A DNA stretch of 64,000 bases from Bacillus vallismortis (GCF_004116955.1 NZ_CP026362.1:2614501-2678500), one strand, 5' to 3'; counted from the first letter of the stretch, positions 44,133 through 54,305 are shown. The notes: generated by a model not told the origin, from the sequence alone. Program-made: numbers and translations.

Positions 44133-44198
44133 ACATACACATCCCCTTTACAGGTTGTAAAATGATTGATTATCATAAAAAGAAAAGGTGGTTTTTCC

Positions 44199-44474
44199 AT
44201 GCTTCAATATCGAATCGTTGCAGACGGCCGGGTTCAAGGTGTGGGCTTTCGCTATTTTGTTCAAATGGAAGCTGACAAGCGAAAACTGGCCGGCTGGGTC
44301 AAAAACCGTGATGACGGCCGTGTCGAGATTTTGGCGGAAGGCCCGGAAAACACGTTACAATCGTTTCTTGAGGCTGTAAAGAAAGGCAGCCCTTTCTCAA
44401 AGGTTACCGATCTCTCAGTCACTGAATCCAGCACCCTTGAAGGCCATCATCGATTTTCCATTGTTTACTCGTAA
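44199..44474 (+). CDS. yflL: YflL, acylphosphatase
   Basis: 91 residue acylphosphatase that hydrolyses carboxyl-phosphate mixed anhydrides such as acetyl- or 1,3-bisphosphoglycerate. The signature [11 protein letters not shown] holds the catalytic arginine and phosphate loop, [13 protein letters not shown] the catalytic asparagine. AAAGGTGG precedes the ATG at 44199. Its last ten bases overlap the end of convergent nos. Confidence 0.94.
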   Translation: MLQYRIVADGRVQGVGFRYFVQMEADKRKLAGWVKNRDDGRVEILAEGPENTLQSFLEAVKKGSPFSKVTDLSVTESSTLEGHHRFSIVYS

Positions 44475-45556
44475 GGCTTATCCTGATAAAAGTAATTCGG
44501 CTTAACGATTGAGTTATCATAGGAACGGTGGAAGATATGAGTGGCAGCGGGTGAAATCGGCGGAATCAGCCACGTCCAGTCCCCCGTCAATTCCCTGCCC
44601 GCTTCTTCCTCCTGTTCTTCAAACCGTTTAAACTGGCTTGCAGCCGTATGATGGTCAACGATGCTGACACCTTGCTTTTTGTACGAGTGCAGCACCGCTT
44701 TATTCAGTTCAACAAGCGCTTGATCCTTCCATAAATCAGCATTGTAATCAGCGGCGATGCCGATAACGGACGCCACTTTTTTGAGCTTGTCATATCGCTT
44801 TTCATCTGCCAGATTTCTTGCTCCGATCTCCGTGCCCATGTACCAGCCGTTAAACGGCGCGGCATTATAATGAATGCCTCCGATCTCGAGCTTCATATCA
44901 GAAATAATCGGCACGCCATACCATTTCAGCCCCAGATCAGAAAACGCTTCGATGTCCGGATGTATGATGGGAACCTCAATCACAAGTGAACGCGGCAGTT
45001 CATACCAGACCGGCTGTTGATCGCCTTTCATGCGAAAAATGAGCGGCAGCAGGTCAAAATCGGTTCGCTCTCCGCGCCAGCCAAGCTGCTCGCAGGCTGC
45101 GGTCAGGGACCGGGAAGCCGGGTCGCCGATTCTTTCTCCGCCTGACTCATAACCAGCATACCGTATCAGCTGATGATTCCAAATCTCGACTTGCTTTTCA
45201 CCATTCTCTTCCGGAGGAAAAATCGTAATGGTCGGCCTGATTTTCCCGTTATTTGTGGCGGTTTCAATGTGATGAAAAAGGGCATCCCTCACATCCTCCT
45301 TCGTCCGGACGTCACGCCTGTCGATGACATTCAGAGAATTCCAGAACAATCTGCCGATGCAGCGATTGCTGTTTCTCCAAGCCATTTTCGCTCCGTGCGC
45401 AAGCTCTTCCTTCGTATGTGTATAGCTCCCGGTCCGGTCAATTTCATTTTTTATGCTATCGAGACGGCCTTTCACTTCCTCTTCCTTCCCCAATTCCTGA
45501 TAGCATGCGGCAATAAACGCTTTCGCTTCGTTCCAGAGTATTTCTTTTTCTTCCAA
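44465..45556 (-). CDS. nos: Nos (YflM), bacterial nitric oxide synthase oxygenase
   Basis: 363 residue NOS oxygenase that makes NO from arginine using tetrahydrobiopterin/folate and partner flavodoxins. The heme thiolate is Cys66 in [23 protein letters not shown] supplies the arginine-binding Glu; [18 protein letters not shown] is the pterin/dimer region. No reductase domain, as in all Bacillus NOS. TTG at 45556 is preferred (AGGGGAG six bases upstream) over the adjacent TTG one codon earlier. NO protects against oxidative stress and antibiotics. Confidence 0.96.
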   Translation of the reverse strand: MEEKEILWNEAKAFIAACYQELGKEEEVKGRLDSIKNEIDRTGSYTHTKEELAHGAKMAWRNSNRCIGRLFWNSLNVIDRRDVRTKEDVRDALFHHIETATNNGKIRPTITIFPPEENGEKQVEIWNHQLIRYAGYESGGERIGDPASRSLTAACEQLGWRGERTDFDLLPLIFRMKGDQQPVWYELPRSLVIEVPIIHPDIEAFSDLGLKWYGVPIISDMKLEIGGIHYNAAPFNGWYMGTEIGARNLADEKRYDKLKKVASVIGIAADYNADLWKDQALVELNKAVLHSYKKQGVSIVDHHTAASQFKRFEEQEEEAGRELTGDWTWLIPPISPAATHIFHRSYDNSIVKPNYFYQDKPYE

Positions 45557-45653
45557 CAAACTCTCCCCTTAAAATCGCATTGATGCTTTTCATTGTATCG
45601 TTTTTAAGCGGGAAGACAAATGATTTTCCTGCATCTTCTTGGAAAAACAATAA

Positions 45654-45676
45654 AAACACCCGCGCGTGCGGGTGTC
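45654..45676 (-). terminator. Terminator of yflN
   Basis: Stem ACACCCGC / GCGGGTGT (45656-45675), followed on the minus strand by TTTTTATTG; it overlaps the yflN stop. Confidence 0.9.
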
Positions 45677-46469
45677 AAAGAGACGATAAGCGGTTTGCCA
45701 GTTCAGTTAACTCGCTGCGAAAGTTTTTGCCGGCCATCGGTATGCCGTGTCCGGTCAGCAGCGCTTCCGGTTCAAGTCCGGCCAGCTTCTGAATGGATTC
45801 AGCCGCCGTCTCTGTGTCAGGCGTAAAATAAGCCGGCGGCCCATGAAGCTCCTGTTTTTGAATCAAGACATCAGCCATTTTCTCCTGCTCCACTGTTATG
45901 ACAGCATCGCCTGCCACAAGCACACGCCCGTCCTCACGAAATAACGAAATATGGCCGGGGGTGTGTCCGGGAGTCGCGATCCACATCCATTCGTCAAGAA
46001 ACGGTACAGAGCCGTCTTCCGGCAGTGCCTGCACATGTGAAGAAATATCGATGGCGTGCCGGGGAAACAGCGGCGACAGCTTGGCGACCAGCCCGCTCTT
46101 GCTGTCAGGACGGGCCGGTGGATAATCTTCTTTGCCTGTTACATATGGCATTTCCCGAGAATGGATATAAACAGGGACATCCCAATGCGCAAGGAGTTCT
46201 TCTATCGCCCCGATATGATCAAAGTGCCCGTGTGTAAGGATAATCGCCTTCAGCTGAAAATCATCGCCAAATCGTTGTTTGGCTTCATCTACAATCATGT
46301 CGGCTGATTGAGGCATGCCGGCATCAATTAAAACAATTGAGTGAGGTTCAGAAGGCAGCTGAATAAAATAGACATTTGCAATTTGCACGGTTAAGCCGTG
46401 CACTCCTTTTGCCGCTTCAAACCCCGTTCCGCTTCTGACTGAAGTCAGCGGCATATAAGGATCACTCAT
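45675..46469 (-). CDS. yflN: YflN, metallo-beta-lactamase-fold hydrolase
   Basis: 264 residues. Zinc ligands are visible as THGHFDHIG (HxHxDH, ~81-89), HTPGHISL (His ~ 168) and the terminal LTGHGIP. Typical of the glyoxalase II-like branch; substrate unknown. GGAGGTG seven bases before the ATG. It sits just after citM on the same strand (54 bp), but with no sign of a role in citrate use. Confidence 0.88.
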   Translation of the reverse strand: MSDPYMPLTSVRSGTGFEAAKGVHGLTVQIANVYFIQLPSEPHSIVLIDAGMPQSADMIVDEAKQRFGDDFQLKAIILTHGHFDHIGAIEELLAHWDVPVYIHSREMPYVTGKEDYPPARPDSKSGLVAKLSPLFPRHAIDISSHVQALPEDGSVPFLDEWMWIATPGHTPGHISLFREDGRVLVAGDAVITVEQEKMADVLIQKQELHGPPAYFTPDTETAAESIQKLAGLEPEALLTGHGIPMAGKNFRSELTELANRLSSL

Positions 46470-46523
46470 GAAGACACCTCCGGTATGTTGTTCCCGTTAG
46501 TGTATGTCATTACGCCTGATTTA

Positions 46524-47825
46524 TCATACAGAAATCGAAATCGAACCAATCAATAGAGCGATAGCCGTCATGACGATCACTGCGAGAACCGCCCACTTCA
46601 AGGCGAATTTTTGATGATCGTCGATGGAAACCCCTACAAGCCCTACAAGCAAATGAGTGGATGGCACAAGCGGGCTCAGCATATGAATCGGCTGGCCGAT
46701 AATAGAGGCTCTGGCAATTTCCACTTTATCCACACCGTATGCGACAGCTGTTTCTGATAAAATCGGCAGCACCCCGTAGAAATATGCGTCATTCGGCATC
46801 AGGAATGTGAAAATGCCGCTTGTTAAGGCCACAATCGCCGGGATCAATCCGCCCATTTGTTCTGGAATCATGGACACGAGCGAAATCGCCATTTCATCAA
46901 CCATTTTCGTGCCTGTTAAAATCCCCGTAAATACTCCCGCCGCAAAAATCATGGAACCAATGGCCAGCACGTTGCTGGAATGTGCAGAGATACGCTGTCT
47001 CTGGTGCTCAAGGTTTGGATAATTTACAATCAGTGCAATACAGAACGCAATAACAAACAGTACGGTTAAACTGACTTTACCCGATACTAAACATCCTATC
47101 AAAGAAAGCGTTAACAATAAATTAAACCACCAAAGCTTCGGCCGCTTCCACTCATCTTCAACCGCAGCCGCCGGTTCATTGGCATTAGCCGGCTGTTTCA
47201 GTTCAATGACGCCAAGGCGCTTTCGTTCCGCTTTTCCGAGCACATACGCAACCGCCGTCATGCAAAGCATCCCGCTTGCGATCACAGGAATCATCGGCCC
47301 TGTAAGCTCAGCCGGATCAACCCCCAACGCGCTCGCCGCCCGCGGTGTCGCGCCTCCCCACGGAATCGTATTCATGATCCCCATGCCGACGCCCGCGATT
47401 CCCGCCAGAATAATCGGCCGGATGCCAAGCAGCAGGTAGAGCGGAAGCATCGCGCTTGTCGTAATCATATAAGTGGTTGAACCGTCTCCGTCTAAAGCAA
47501 CGAGCATCGTAAGTACAGCTGTCCCGACAACGATTTTTAACGGATCTCCTTTGACCATACTTAAAATTTTGCCAACCATCGGATCAAACAGCCCTGTATC
47601 AATCATGATCCCAAAGTATAAAATCGCAAACATAATCATGACCGCGGTCGGCGCTACCTGCTGAATGCCCGAAATCATCATATCGCTGACTTCAGTAAAT
47701 CCAAATCCGGCGATCAAAGCAAATACAATCGGCGTCAAAACTAACGCTGTCAGTACAGAGAGCCGTTTTGTCATGATCAATGCCATAAACACGAGCATCA
47801 TGAGAAAGCCTAAGATTGCTAACAC
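46524..47825 (-). CDS. citM: CitM, Mg2+-citrate secondary transporter
   Basis: 433 residue proton symporter of the CitMHS family, taking up citrate complexed with Mg2+ and similar metals. About 12 helices; the family stretch NTIPWGGATPRAASALG (re-entrant loop, ~145-161) and LMPNDAYFYG (~355) are evident. GTG at 47825 lies seven bases after GGGGG and gives the B. subtilis length; the ATG two codons before is too close to that site. Induced by CitST and repressed through the cre at 47843-47856. Confidence 0.95.
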   Translation of the reverse strand: MLAILGFLMMLVFMALIMTKRLSVLTALVLTPIVFALIAGFGFTEVSDMMISGIQQVAPTAVMIMFAILYFGIMIDTGLFDPMVGKILSMVKGDPLKIVVGTAVLTMLVALDGDGSTTYMITTSAMLPLYLLLGIRPIILAGIAGVGMGIMNTIPWGGATPRAASALGVDPAELTGPMIPVIASGMLCMTAVAYVLGKAERKRLGVIELKQPANANEPAAAVEDEWKRPKLWWFNLLLTLSLIGCLVSGKVSLTVLFVIAFCIALIVNYPNLEHQRQRISAHSSNVLAIGSMIFAAGVFTGILTGTKMVDEMAISLVSMIPEQMGGLIPAIVALTSGIFTFLMPNDAYFYGVLPILSETAVAYGVDKVEIARASIIGQPIHMLSPLVPSTHLLVGLVGVSIDDHQKFALKWAVLAVIVMTAIALLIGSISISV

Positions 47826-47842
47826 ATCCATTCCCCCTTAAA

Positions 47843-47856
47843 TGAATCCGCTTACA
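47843..47856 (-). promoter_or_regulatory. cre site (CcpA) of citM
   Basis: Minus strand TGTAAGCGGATTCA, a close fit to the cre consensus and identical to the citM cre that I recall from B. subtilis. About 18 bases before the start codon. A/T-rich tract 47920-47960 upstream is where CitT would be expected to bind. Confidence 0.88.
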
Positions 47857-47996
47857 TTTTTCTCTTTTATTCCCCTTTTCTTGCCTTTTTGCCATCGTAT
47901 GTGATTTTCATTCGCAAGTAAATAATTTGGTTTTTTTGTATTTTTAATTTTTTAAAACCGTTTTGTTCTTTTTGATCATTTTTAAGGCACATCAAA

Positions 47997-48020
47997 AAGA
48001 TCCCGGAAGGCCGGGATCTT
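47997..48020 (-). terminator. Terminator of yflP
   Basis: Perfect stem AAGATCCCGG / CCGGGATCTT, 4 base loop, TTTTTGATG after it on the minus strand; it overlaps the yflP stop codon. Confidence 0.9.
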
Positions 48021-48978
48021 AATTTCCTGTCATCATGCTTTGATAAAAAACGGATTGCTGTGCTAAGAAGCGTTTCGTTTCCCTGCTGTTCAAATAAAAG
48101 CTTTCCCAATCCTGTTCTTTTATTTTCCGCTTCCATTCAGGCGAGGATGTAACCTGCTTTAGCGCTTGATCCCAATAAGAAATTTCTTCCTCAGACATGT
48201 TTTTCGGGCCCAAAACGCCTCTCCAATGCGAAAATACAAATGGAATCCCCTGCTCCTTCCACGTTGGTACATCAGGAAAACCGGGGAGTCTTTTATCAGA
48301 TGTGACAGCGGTTAACGTGATATCACCTTGCCGCTCATATGGCTTCGCTTCAGAAAGTGTCATTGAAGCCGCCTCTACCTCATGTCTGATCAGCGCCTGA
48401 ATGAGCTGCTCGCTGCTGTCATACTGCAAAAATTGAATGTCGAAAGGGTCAATGCCGTACATATCAGCCGCTCTGACAAATGAGAGCTGATCATCATTGC
48501 CGAGCCCAGGGGCAAAGCCGATTTTCACCTTGCCGGGATGCAGCTTAATCTCATTCAGCAAATCCTTGCCGTCCGTTAATGCCGATCCTTTTGGCAGCGC
48601 AACTGTCTGCCATTCCTTTGAGAGAATGGCGAGCGGAGTAAAATCGTCCGTTTTTAATTTGCTTTGCCCGAGAAGATGATTGCTCAGGATTAAACTGGAC
48701 GTCATGCTGATGGTCTGTTTGCTGCTTTCGTTAACGTATTTCCAGCCTTTATCTCCTCCGCCGCCCGGTATATAAACGATATGAACCTCATCCTTCACGA
48801 TCTGCTTCTGCCTCAGAACAGATTGGATTGCCTGTGCTGTGACATCCCAGCCGCCTGAAGGCTCAGCGGGGACGACAATTTCGATTGGCCCATCAGGCAG
48901 GCGCGGCGCAGCCGCCTGCCTAATGTCACCCTGCATAAAGATCAATAGCGCAATCAATAGGATTATCCATTTTTTCAT
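48019..48978 (-). CDS. yflP: YflP, TctC/Bug-family solute-binding protein
   Basis: 319 residues, signal peptide ([16 protein letters not shown]), then the Bug fold: [19 protein letters not shown] (~31-49), [13 protein letters not shown] in the middle and [17 protein letters not shown] near residue 230. Relatives bind citrate or other tricarboxylates for TctAB, but no tctAB genes are nearby. It starts two bases after the citT stop, so it belongs to citS-citT-yflP and may be a periplasm-equivalent citrate sensor for CitS; that is inference. Confidence 0.9.
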   Translation of the reverse strand: MKKWIILLIALLIFMQGDIRQAAAPRLPDGPIEIVVPAEPSGGWDVTAQAIQSVLRQKQIVKDEVHIVYIPGGGGDKGWKYVNESSKQTISMTSSLILSNHLLGQSKLKTDDFTPLAILSKEWQTVALPKGSALTDGKDLLNEIKLHPGKVKIGFAPGLGNDDQLSFVRAADMYGIDPFDIQFLQYDSSEQLIQALIRHEVEAASMTLSEAKPYERQGDITLTAVTSDKRLPGFPDVPTWKEQGIPFVFSHWRGVLGPKNMSEEEISYWDQALKQVTSSPEWKRKIKEQDWESFYLNSRETKRFLAQQSVFYQSMMTGN

Positions 48979-48980
48979 AT

Positions 48981-49661
48981 CTAGTCAGCCGCCACATAAT
49001 ATTTTCTCTCCGGCCTGCCGATAATCCCGTATTCAAGCTCTGCTCTCGCCTCTTCCGTTGACACAAGGTACTCGGCATAACGGCGGGCAGTTGTTCGTGA
49101 CGCCCCCATTTTTTCTCCAAGCTCTTCCGCTGTCAATCCTTCTGACGCAGTTCGAAGCGCTTCCTTAATTTTTCGCAGTGTAATCGAATGAATGCCTGTC
49201 GGCAAGTCCTCTGCCGACAATGATGATTTCATGCCGTTCCCGAAAATATGATCGATCATGGATTGGCTGACCTCCGGCTGAGACAAAAGCAGCTTCCTTT
49301 TTTCCTTATATTGATTCAGCACCTGTCTGAACCTGTCAGCCGTTACGGGTTTGATCAAATAGTGGGCAACCCCTGCCCTGAGCGCTTCCTGTAAATGACG
49401 GGTTTCTGTTGCCGCTGTGATGACCATAATATCCACTTCAGAAAATCGGCTTCGTATCTCGGGAATCAATGTGGTCCCAAGCTCGTCCGGCATATAAATA
49501 TCCAGCAAAAGCAAATCAGCATTTTGTTTTTCCAAAAGCGCCATTGTTTCTTTAGCGTTGGCCGCCTTGCCGATCATCTTGAATCCATCAAGCTGTTCAA
49601 TCAATCTCTCGTGGATTTGCGCAACTCGAAAGTCATCCTCCGCAATCGCGATGTGAATCAA
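48981..49661 (-). CDS. citT: CitT, response regulator of citrate uptake
   Basis: 226 residues: receiver domain with phospho-acceptor Asp54 (LLLDIYMP), Thr/Lys switch residues in VITAAT and LIKPVTAD, then a CitB-type winged/HTH output domain ([27 protein letters not shown]). TTG at 49661 follows GGGGG at 7 bases and matches the known length. It overlaps the end of citS by 29 bases. Activates citM transcription when CitS senses citrate. Confidence 0.95.
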   Translation of the reverse strand: MIHIAIAEDDFRVAQIHERLIEQLDGFKMIGKAANAKETMALLEKQNADLLLLDIYMPDELGTTLIPEIRSRFSEVDIMVITAATETRHLQEALRAGVAHYLIKPVTADRFRQVLNQYKEKRKLLLSQPEVSQSMIDHIFGNGMKSSLSAEDLPTGIHSITLRKIKEALRTASEGLTAEELGEKMGASRTTARRYAEYLVSTEEARAELEYGIIGRPERKYYVAAD

Positions 49662-51261
49662 ATGGATTCCCCCTTTGTTTCTCCTTCGGTATAAACACAG
49701 TGAATACCGCACCGCCACTTTTTTGATTCGCCAGTTCAATCCAGCCGCCCAGTTCACGCACTGATTCTTTGACATTGGCCAGGCCGTAGCCTCTCTTCAT
49801 CCCCTTTGATGAATAGCCTCTTTCAAACACAGCTTCCGTCTTATCGGGCGGCACACCGGGCCCTGTGTCTGATACTTCGATGACAATGTCACGGCCCATA
49901 TCGGTGATGAAAAACAATACCTCCCTCACGCTTTGATCCGCTACAGCTTCGAAAGCGTTATCAATTAAGTTGCCAATCATCGTAATGAGATGGGACAAGC
50001 CGATATGTGCAGGAAGAGGTCCGAGCGAGCTGTTCTCATCAATAGACAGCTTGATCTTTTTTTCCGAAGCTTTGCCCATTTTCCCCAGCAATATCGCCTG
50101 CACCTGCTGTGAATGGATATGTTGGAATAAAATATCATGCTGTTCATTCTGTATCGCGTACTCCTCTTTAATCAGATCGATCGCTTCATCATACTCCCCA
50201 AGCTCAAGCAGCCCTAAGATCGCGTAAAGCTTATTTGAAAATTCATGGGTCTGCGCCCTGAGATCCTCTGAATATTTGCGAACCTCTGTCAGTTTGTCAA
50301 TCAGCTTTTTCAGCTCTGTTTTCTCCCGGAAGGTGGCGACAATCCCATACGCCTGCCCGCCTTGAGCCATCACTTTCGTATTGAGAATAAAAACTTGGCC
50401 GTTAACACATACTTCCTGGTTCGGAAGCATGTCTCCTTGTGTAAGAGCACTTTTCAGCCCGGCGCCCGGCATCACGTCATCAATAGGGAGTTTGATCACA
50501 GGCTCGGGAAGCTTCAGCATCTCAGCCGCCGACACGTTCATCATGGTGACGGAGCCTTCACGATTGGTGGCAATGATCCCCTCTCGAATCGCGAAAAGCA
50601 TGGCGTTCCTCTCCCGATAAAGAGCGGCGATCTCATGCGGCTCAAGGCCGAGCGTATCCTTTCTGATGCTTTTCGCCAGCGCGGCGGCACCGGTAAATCC
50701 GAGCAGCAGCACAAGCACAGCGATCACACTCAAATTGCTCAGATGCTTTTGGATGCTTTGCTCTGTCTCCGTTTGCAGAAAATCAACAGACACGCTGCCA
50801 ATGACTTGGCTGTATCCCTTCTGCTCTAACATAATCGGCGCGCTTCCTCTAATCACTCTTCGCCCATCCGCTTTTGTTTCAGAAACATGCGAGCCGCCAA
50901 ACAACATTTCTCTGCTGCGCTCCAGCTTCTTTTGGCCGCTTTTTCCAGAGGTGCTTCGAATGTCCCCTTTTTCGTCCAGCACATAAATGGCATACGCGCC
51001 CGTCTGTTCTTTCATTTGTTCAATGACCTCTTGCGTCTCAGCTGCATGCCCCTCTTTACTCACAATGAGCTCTTTAGCCGGCGGCATGTAGGAAATAGTT
51101 CTCGCCGTCTGAACCGCCAGCTGCTCTGCCTGTTTCCGTTCTTCCTGTGTATGCTGAACGGCTAACGTAATGGTCAGCACACCAATGACAAAAACAAGCA
51201 GAGCCGCAATCAGCCCCATTATTTTTGTTTGCAGGGAAAAATGGAACCGCTTTTTCACCAC
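49633..51261 (-). CDS. citS: CitS, citrate sensor histidine kinase
   Basis: 542 residues of the DcuS/CitA type: membrane helix ~12-32, an extracellular PDC/CACHE sensor (~33-175), second helix (~180-200), PAS domain (~215-320), then the dimerisation histidine in RAQTHEFSNKLYAILGLLELGEYDEA and an HATPase domain with NLIDNAFEA (N box) and DTGPGVP, GYGLANVKESV (G boxes). GTG start after AAAGGACGG. First gene of citS-citT-yflP. Confidence 0.95.
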   Translation of the reverse strand: MVKKRFHFSLQTKIMGLIAALLVFVIGVLTITLAVQHTQEERKQAEQLAVQTARTISYMPPAKELIVSKEGHAAETQEVIEQMKEQTGAYAIYVLDEKGDIRSTSGKSGQKKLERSREMLFGGSHVSETKADGRRVIRGSAPIMLEQKGYSQVIGSVSVDFLQTETEQSIQKHLSNLSVIAVLVLLLGFTGAAALAKSIRKDTLGLEPHEIAALYRERNAMLFAIREGIIATNREGSVTMMNVSAAEMLKLPEPVIKLPIDDVMPGAGLKSALTQGDMLPNQEVCVNGQVFILNTKVMAQGGQAYGIVATFREKTELKKLIDKLTEVRKYSEDLRAQTHEFSNKLYAILGLLELGEYDEAIDLIKEEYAIQNEQHDILFQHIHSQQVQAILLGKMGKASEKKIKLSIDENSSLGPLPAHIGLSHLITMIGNLIDNAFEAVADQSVREVLFFITDMGRDIVIEVSDTGPGVPPDKTEAVFERGYSSKGMKRGYGLANVKESVRELGGWIELANQKSGGAVFTVFIPKEKQRGNPFDSHRDCGG

Positions 51262-51390
51262 AGCACCAGCCGTCCTTTCTATCTAGATCATACCATTTTT
51301 AGAGGCCATTATCTCATTTTTCAACATTCATTTTCTTGTGAAAGGGTTAGCTATTTTTACAGATGAGTTGGCCGTCTGTTTTATAAACAT

Positions 51391-51421
51391 AAAAAAGGCA
51401 GACCTCGGTCTGCCTTTTTCT
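51391..51421 (-). terminator. Terminator of yflS
   Basis: Stem AAAAAGGCAGACC / GGTCTGCCTTTTT, 2-4 base loop, TTTTTT on the minus strand. Confidence 0.93.
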
Positions 51422-51423
51422 CT

Positions 51424-52860
51424 CTACCATATCCCCAATACTTTCCACCATAATCCGCCGATCACAAGCCATACAACAATATGGACGATTGACAGGATAA
51501 ATCCGATGGACCACCATTTGCTTTGCGGAACGTAGCCTGCTCCGAAGAAGACCGGAGCCGCTCCAGCACCGTAGTGAGTCGTTGATCCGAACAGGTTGCT
51601 GAAGAACGCGAGGCTCAGCGCCGCTAAAAGCGGAGGTGCGCCCGCGGCCACGATCACAGCCAAAAATGCTGAATACATCGCGCTGATGTGGGCTGTCGCA
51701 CTTGCAAAGAAATAATGAGAGTAGAAATACACAACAATTAAGATTAAAAACGCCACAATCCAAGAGAATCCTGATACGGATGATTTCATGGCGTTACTGA
51801 ACCAAGACACCATGCCTAACTCATTCAAGAAGTTGGCCAGCATGACTAGCGCCGCAAACCAAGTGAGCGTATCCCAAGCGCCCTGTTCTTTCTTAATATC
51901 ATCCCACGTCAGAACCTGTGATAATAAGAGAACAGCCAAACCGATCAATGCGGTTGTCGTTGCGTCGATTTTGAAGCTGCCGCCAAAAATCCACAGCACT
52001 AGCACCAATAGAAACACGATCACCATGGAAAGCTCTGACTTTTTGAACGGTCCCATTTCTTTTAGTTTTTCTGTGGCGATTTTCGCTGCATCCGGTGTTT
52101 CTTTGATTTCCGGCGGATACAGCTTGTAAATCACAAGCGGCGTAAGGATTAAGCTGACAAGCCCCGGCACAATCGCGGCAATTGCCCAGCTTGTCCATGT
52201 TAAGTCCACCCCTGCGACATCATGGGCCAGCTTGGCAATCAGCGGGTTCGCTGCCATCGCTGTTAAGAACATAGCAGATGTGATCAGATTCCCCTGAAAA
52301 CCGGTTTTTAATAAGAATGCGCCGATTTTTCTCTCTGTTCCATTTGCCGGGCTTGATCCGAATGTTTCGGATAATGATCTGATAATAGGAAAGATAATGC
52401 CTCCTGCACGCGCCGTATTACTTGGAATAGCAGGTGAAAGTATTAAATCACTGAACAGCAGTGAATAAGAAAGACCAAGGGTTTTTTTTCCGAATTTCTG
52501 AACGAATACATACGAAATCCTCGCACCGAGCCCGGTTTTGATAAATCCCCGGGAAATAAAGAATGCGATGACGATCAGCCAGATGGTTTTATTCCCGAAT
52601 CCGCTTAATGTATCCTCAATTGAAAGTGTTCCAGTTAGTGCAGTAACCGCCAATGCAAAAATTGCGATTGCACCCATTGGCAAGGGCTTGGAGATAAAGC
52701 CGATAATTGTCGCGACAAAGATCGCAAACAAATGCCAAGCTTTAGGTTCAAGTCCGGACGGAGCGGGAATAAACCAGATGATTAGTCCCACAGCGACAGT
52801 AATAAGCAATGGTACAAGTTTTACTGCTGACTGTTTTCCTGCGTCTTTTTCTGAAGCCAT
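51424..52860 (-). CDS. yflS: YflS, dicarboxylate (malate/2-oxoglutarate) transporter, DASS family
   Basis: 478 residues, about 12-14 helices. DASS landmarks: GLGARISYVFVQKFGKKTLGLSYS and the substrate-binding SNTARAGG (~145-152), SNLFGSTTHYGAGAAPV (~430-446). B. subtilis YflS is a putative malate transporter controlled by the malate two-component system. GGAGGAG precedes the ATG. Its neighbour cit genes handle a related C6 acid. Confidence 0.93.
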   Translation of the reverse strand: MASEKDAGKQSAVKLVPLLITVAVGLIIWFIPAPSGLEPKAWHLFAIFVATIIGFISKPLPMGAIAIFALAVTALTGTLSIEDTLSGFGNKTIWLIVIAFFISRGFIKTGLGARISYVFVQKFGKKTLGLSYSLLFSDLILSPAIPSNTARAGGIIFPIIRSLSETFGSSPANGTERKIGAFLLKTGFQGNLITSAMFLTAMAANPLIAKLAHDVAGVDLTWTSWAIAAIVPGLVSLILTPLVIYKLYPPEIKETPDAAKIATEKLKEMGPFKKSELSMVIVFLLVLVLWIFGGSFKIDATTTALIGLAVLLLSQVLTWDDIKKEQGAWDTLTWFAALVMLANFLNELGMVSWFSNAMKSSVSGFSWIVAFLILIVVYFYSHYFFASATAHISAMYSAFLAVIVAAGAPPLLAALSLAFFSNLFGSTTHYGAGAAPVFFGAGYVPQSKWWSIGFILSIVHIVVWLVIGGLWWKVLGIW

Positions 52861-52945
52861 AAATAGGTCTCCTCCTATATCCTTGTTTTCTAATCCCCTT
52901 TCCCATTTTACTCCTTAACTAAGTTAATAAATAATTTAATTAATT

Positions 52946-52981
52946 AAAAAACACAAAGGTGAGCAGCCCTTTGTGTTTTTT
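52946..52981 (-). terminator. Terminator of pel
   Basis: Stem AAAAACACAAAGG / CCTTTGTGTTTTT with 8 base loop; TTTTTTAATTAATT follows on the minus strand, downstream of the pel stop. Confidence 0.92.
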
Positions 52982-52988
52982 TCATTTC

Positions 52989-54251
52989 TTAATTTAGTTT
53001 ACCCGCACCCGCTTGAGACATAACATTCGACTTCACATTCGCGGAAGCATCAATTGTGCCGTGCAGAGACGGTTTCCAGCCGACAGAGGAACTGAGCCCA
53101 TTTGCAGCTGATGCGCTGATCTGCGTGCCATTCAACAGTGTGCCTGAGTCATATAAAGCCGTCCCGCCCTTAAACACGCTGATTGTTTTCTCAGCTGACA
53201 GTCCCGGTACGTCAATGACATTGTTTTGAGCATAGATTTTAGATGACTTGCCGATCCCCCACGCATAACTGAAAGCATAGCCGGAGGAGCTTTTGCTGCC
53301 TTCATAATAGTTGTTGTATACGTGCACTTGCCCGAAACGGACTCTTGGTGCGCGCTGAACGATATTTTTGTAGCGGTTATGGTGAAGCGTAACTTTTAAT
53401 TTGCCATCATCGGAGGTTTTGCTGTCGCTTGATCCGAAAATGGAGCTTTTATCATGGTCGTGATAATAATTGTAAGACATCGTGATATAGTTGGCACCGT
53501 TAGAAACATCGGTTTGGCCGTCATGGTGCTGATATTTTCTGCCGAAATACTTTGGCGATGTGCTGTCAGGACGGGATCCGTCATTAAATGTGCAATGGTC
53601 TATCCATATATGCGTGCCGCCATTGATTGTGATGTTGTCATATTGTGAGTTCCAGTTTCCTGAGCTCCCGTCAGTCGGGTCCCATTGCGGAAAATAGTCA
53701 TAAGCATCCTGGAATTCGATGTTGCGGATAATGACATTATCACTCTTGATTTGGAAGTTTCCGCCCACGATTTTGGCATTTGACCCTGAACCGACAATCG
53801 TTGTATTCGCAGGAATGTCAACCAGCACTCGTGCTTTTTGGTTTTTTTGAGAACGTTCTCTGGCTTCTTCCAGTGTGCCGGATGGCTCTTTTTTGCCCCA
53901 TGTGCTTGGATCATAAGCTTTTAAATATTTGTTCAAGTCGTACTTTGGATCTGCATAATCATCTGCGTCAAGCGGTTTCAGATTGTCATCGACATTCATA
54001 TCAATCGTTCCCTTGATATAAATGATTTTTGGCGTTGTATTGGTGTCCTTGCCTAATGCAGAGACAAGTTGGTTTCTGTTGCTGACGGTATACACGTTCG
54101 ACGACGATGCTTTTGATCCGCCTGTCGTGCCCGTCGAGTACGCGCCCCAGCCATCATTTGACCGTAACGTCTGATGGCCTAAATCCGCCGCATTCGCGCC
54201 AGCTGGAGTCAACCCTAACAATAGGGCCGTAGCTAACATCACTTTTTTCAT
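52989..54251 (-). CDS. pel: Pel, secreted pectate lyase (PL1)
   Basis: 420 residue exported calcium-dependent pectate lyase. Signal peptide to ~21 (AGANA). Parallel beta-helix with the PL1 motifs WIDHCTFNDGSRPD, YYHDHDKSSIFG (calcium region) and RAPRVRFGQVHVYNNYY, which contains the catalytic arginine. Length and sequence match B. subtilis Pel closely. GGAGG precedes the ATG. It breaks polygalacturonate by beta-elimination. Control likely at the palindrome 54277-54305. Confidence 0.96.
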   Translation of the reverse strand: MKKVMLATALLLGLTPAGANAADLGHQTLRSNDGWGAYSTGTTGGSKASSSNVYTVSNRNQLVSALGKDTNTTPKIIYIKGTIDMNVDDNLKPLDADDYADPKYDLNKYLKAYDPSTWGKKEPSGTLEEARERSQKNQKARVLVDIPANTTIVGSGSNAKIVGGNFQIKSDNVIIRNIEFQDAYDYFPQWDPTDGSSGNWNSQYDNITINGGTHIWIDHCTFNDGSRPDSTSPKYFGRKYQHHDGQTDVSNGANYITMSYNYYHDHDKSSIFGSSDSKTSDDGKLKVTLHHNRYKNIVQRAPRVRFGQVHVYNNYYEGSKSSSGYAFSYAWGIGKSSKIYAQNNVIDVPGLSAEKTISVFKGGTALYDSGTLLNGTQISASAANGLSSSVGWKPSLHGTIDASANVKSNVMSQAGAGKLN

Positions 54252-54276
54252 TCTCTATGAACCTCCATTTTCTATT

Positions 54277-54305
54277 TTGTGAGATTTTATACCAATTTCT
54301 CACAA
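54277..54305 (-). promoter_or_regulatory. Palindromic operator overlapping the pel promoter
   Basis: Perfect 8 bp inverted repeat TTGTGAGA (54277-54284) / TCTCACAA (54298-54305) with a 13 bp spacer that holds GGTATAAAAT, a likely -10 region on the minus strand. About 26 bases before the pel start. Regulator not identified. Confidence 0.6.
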
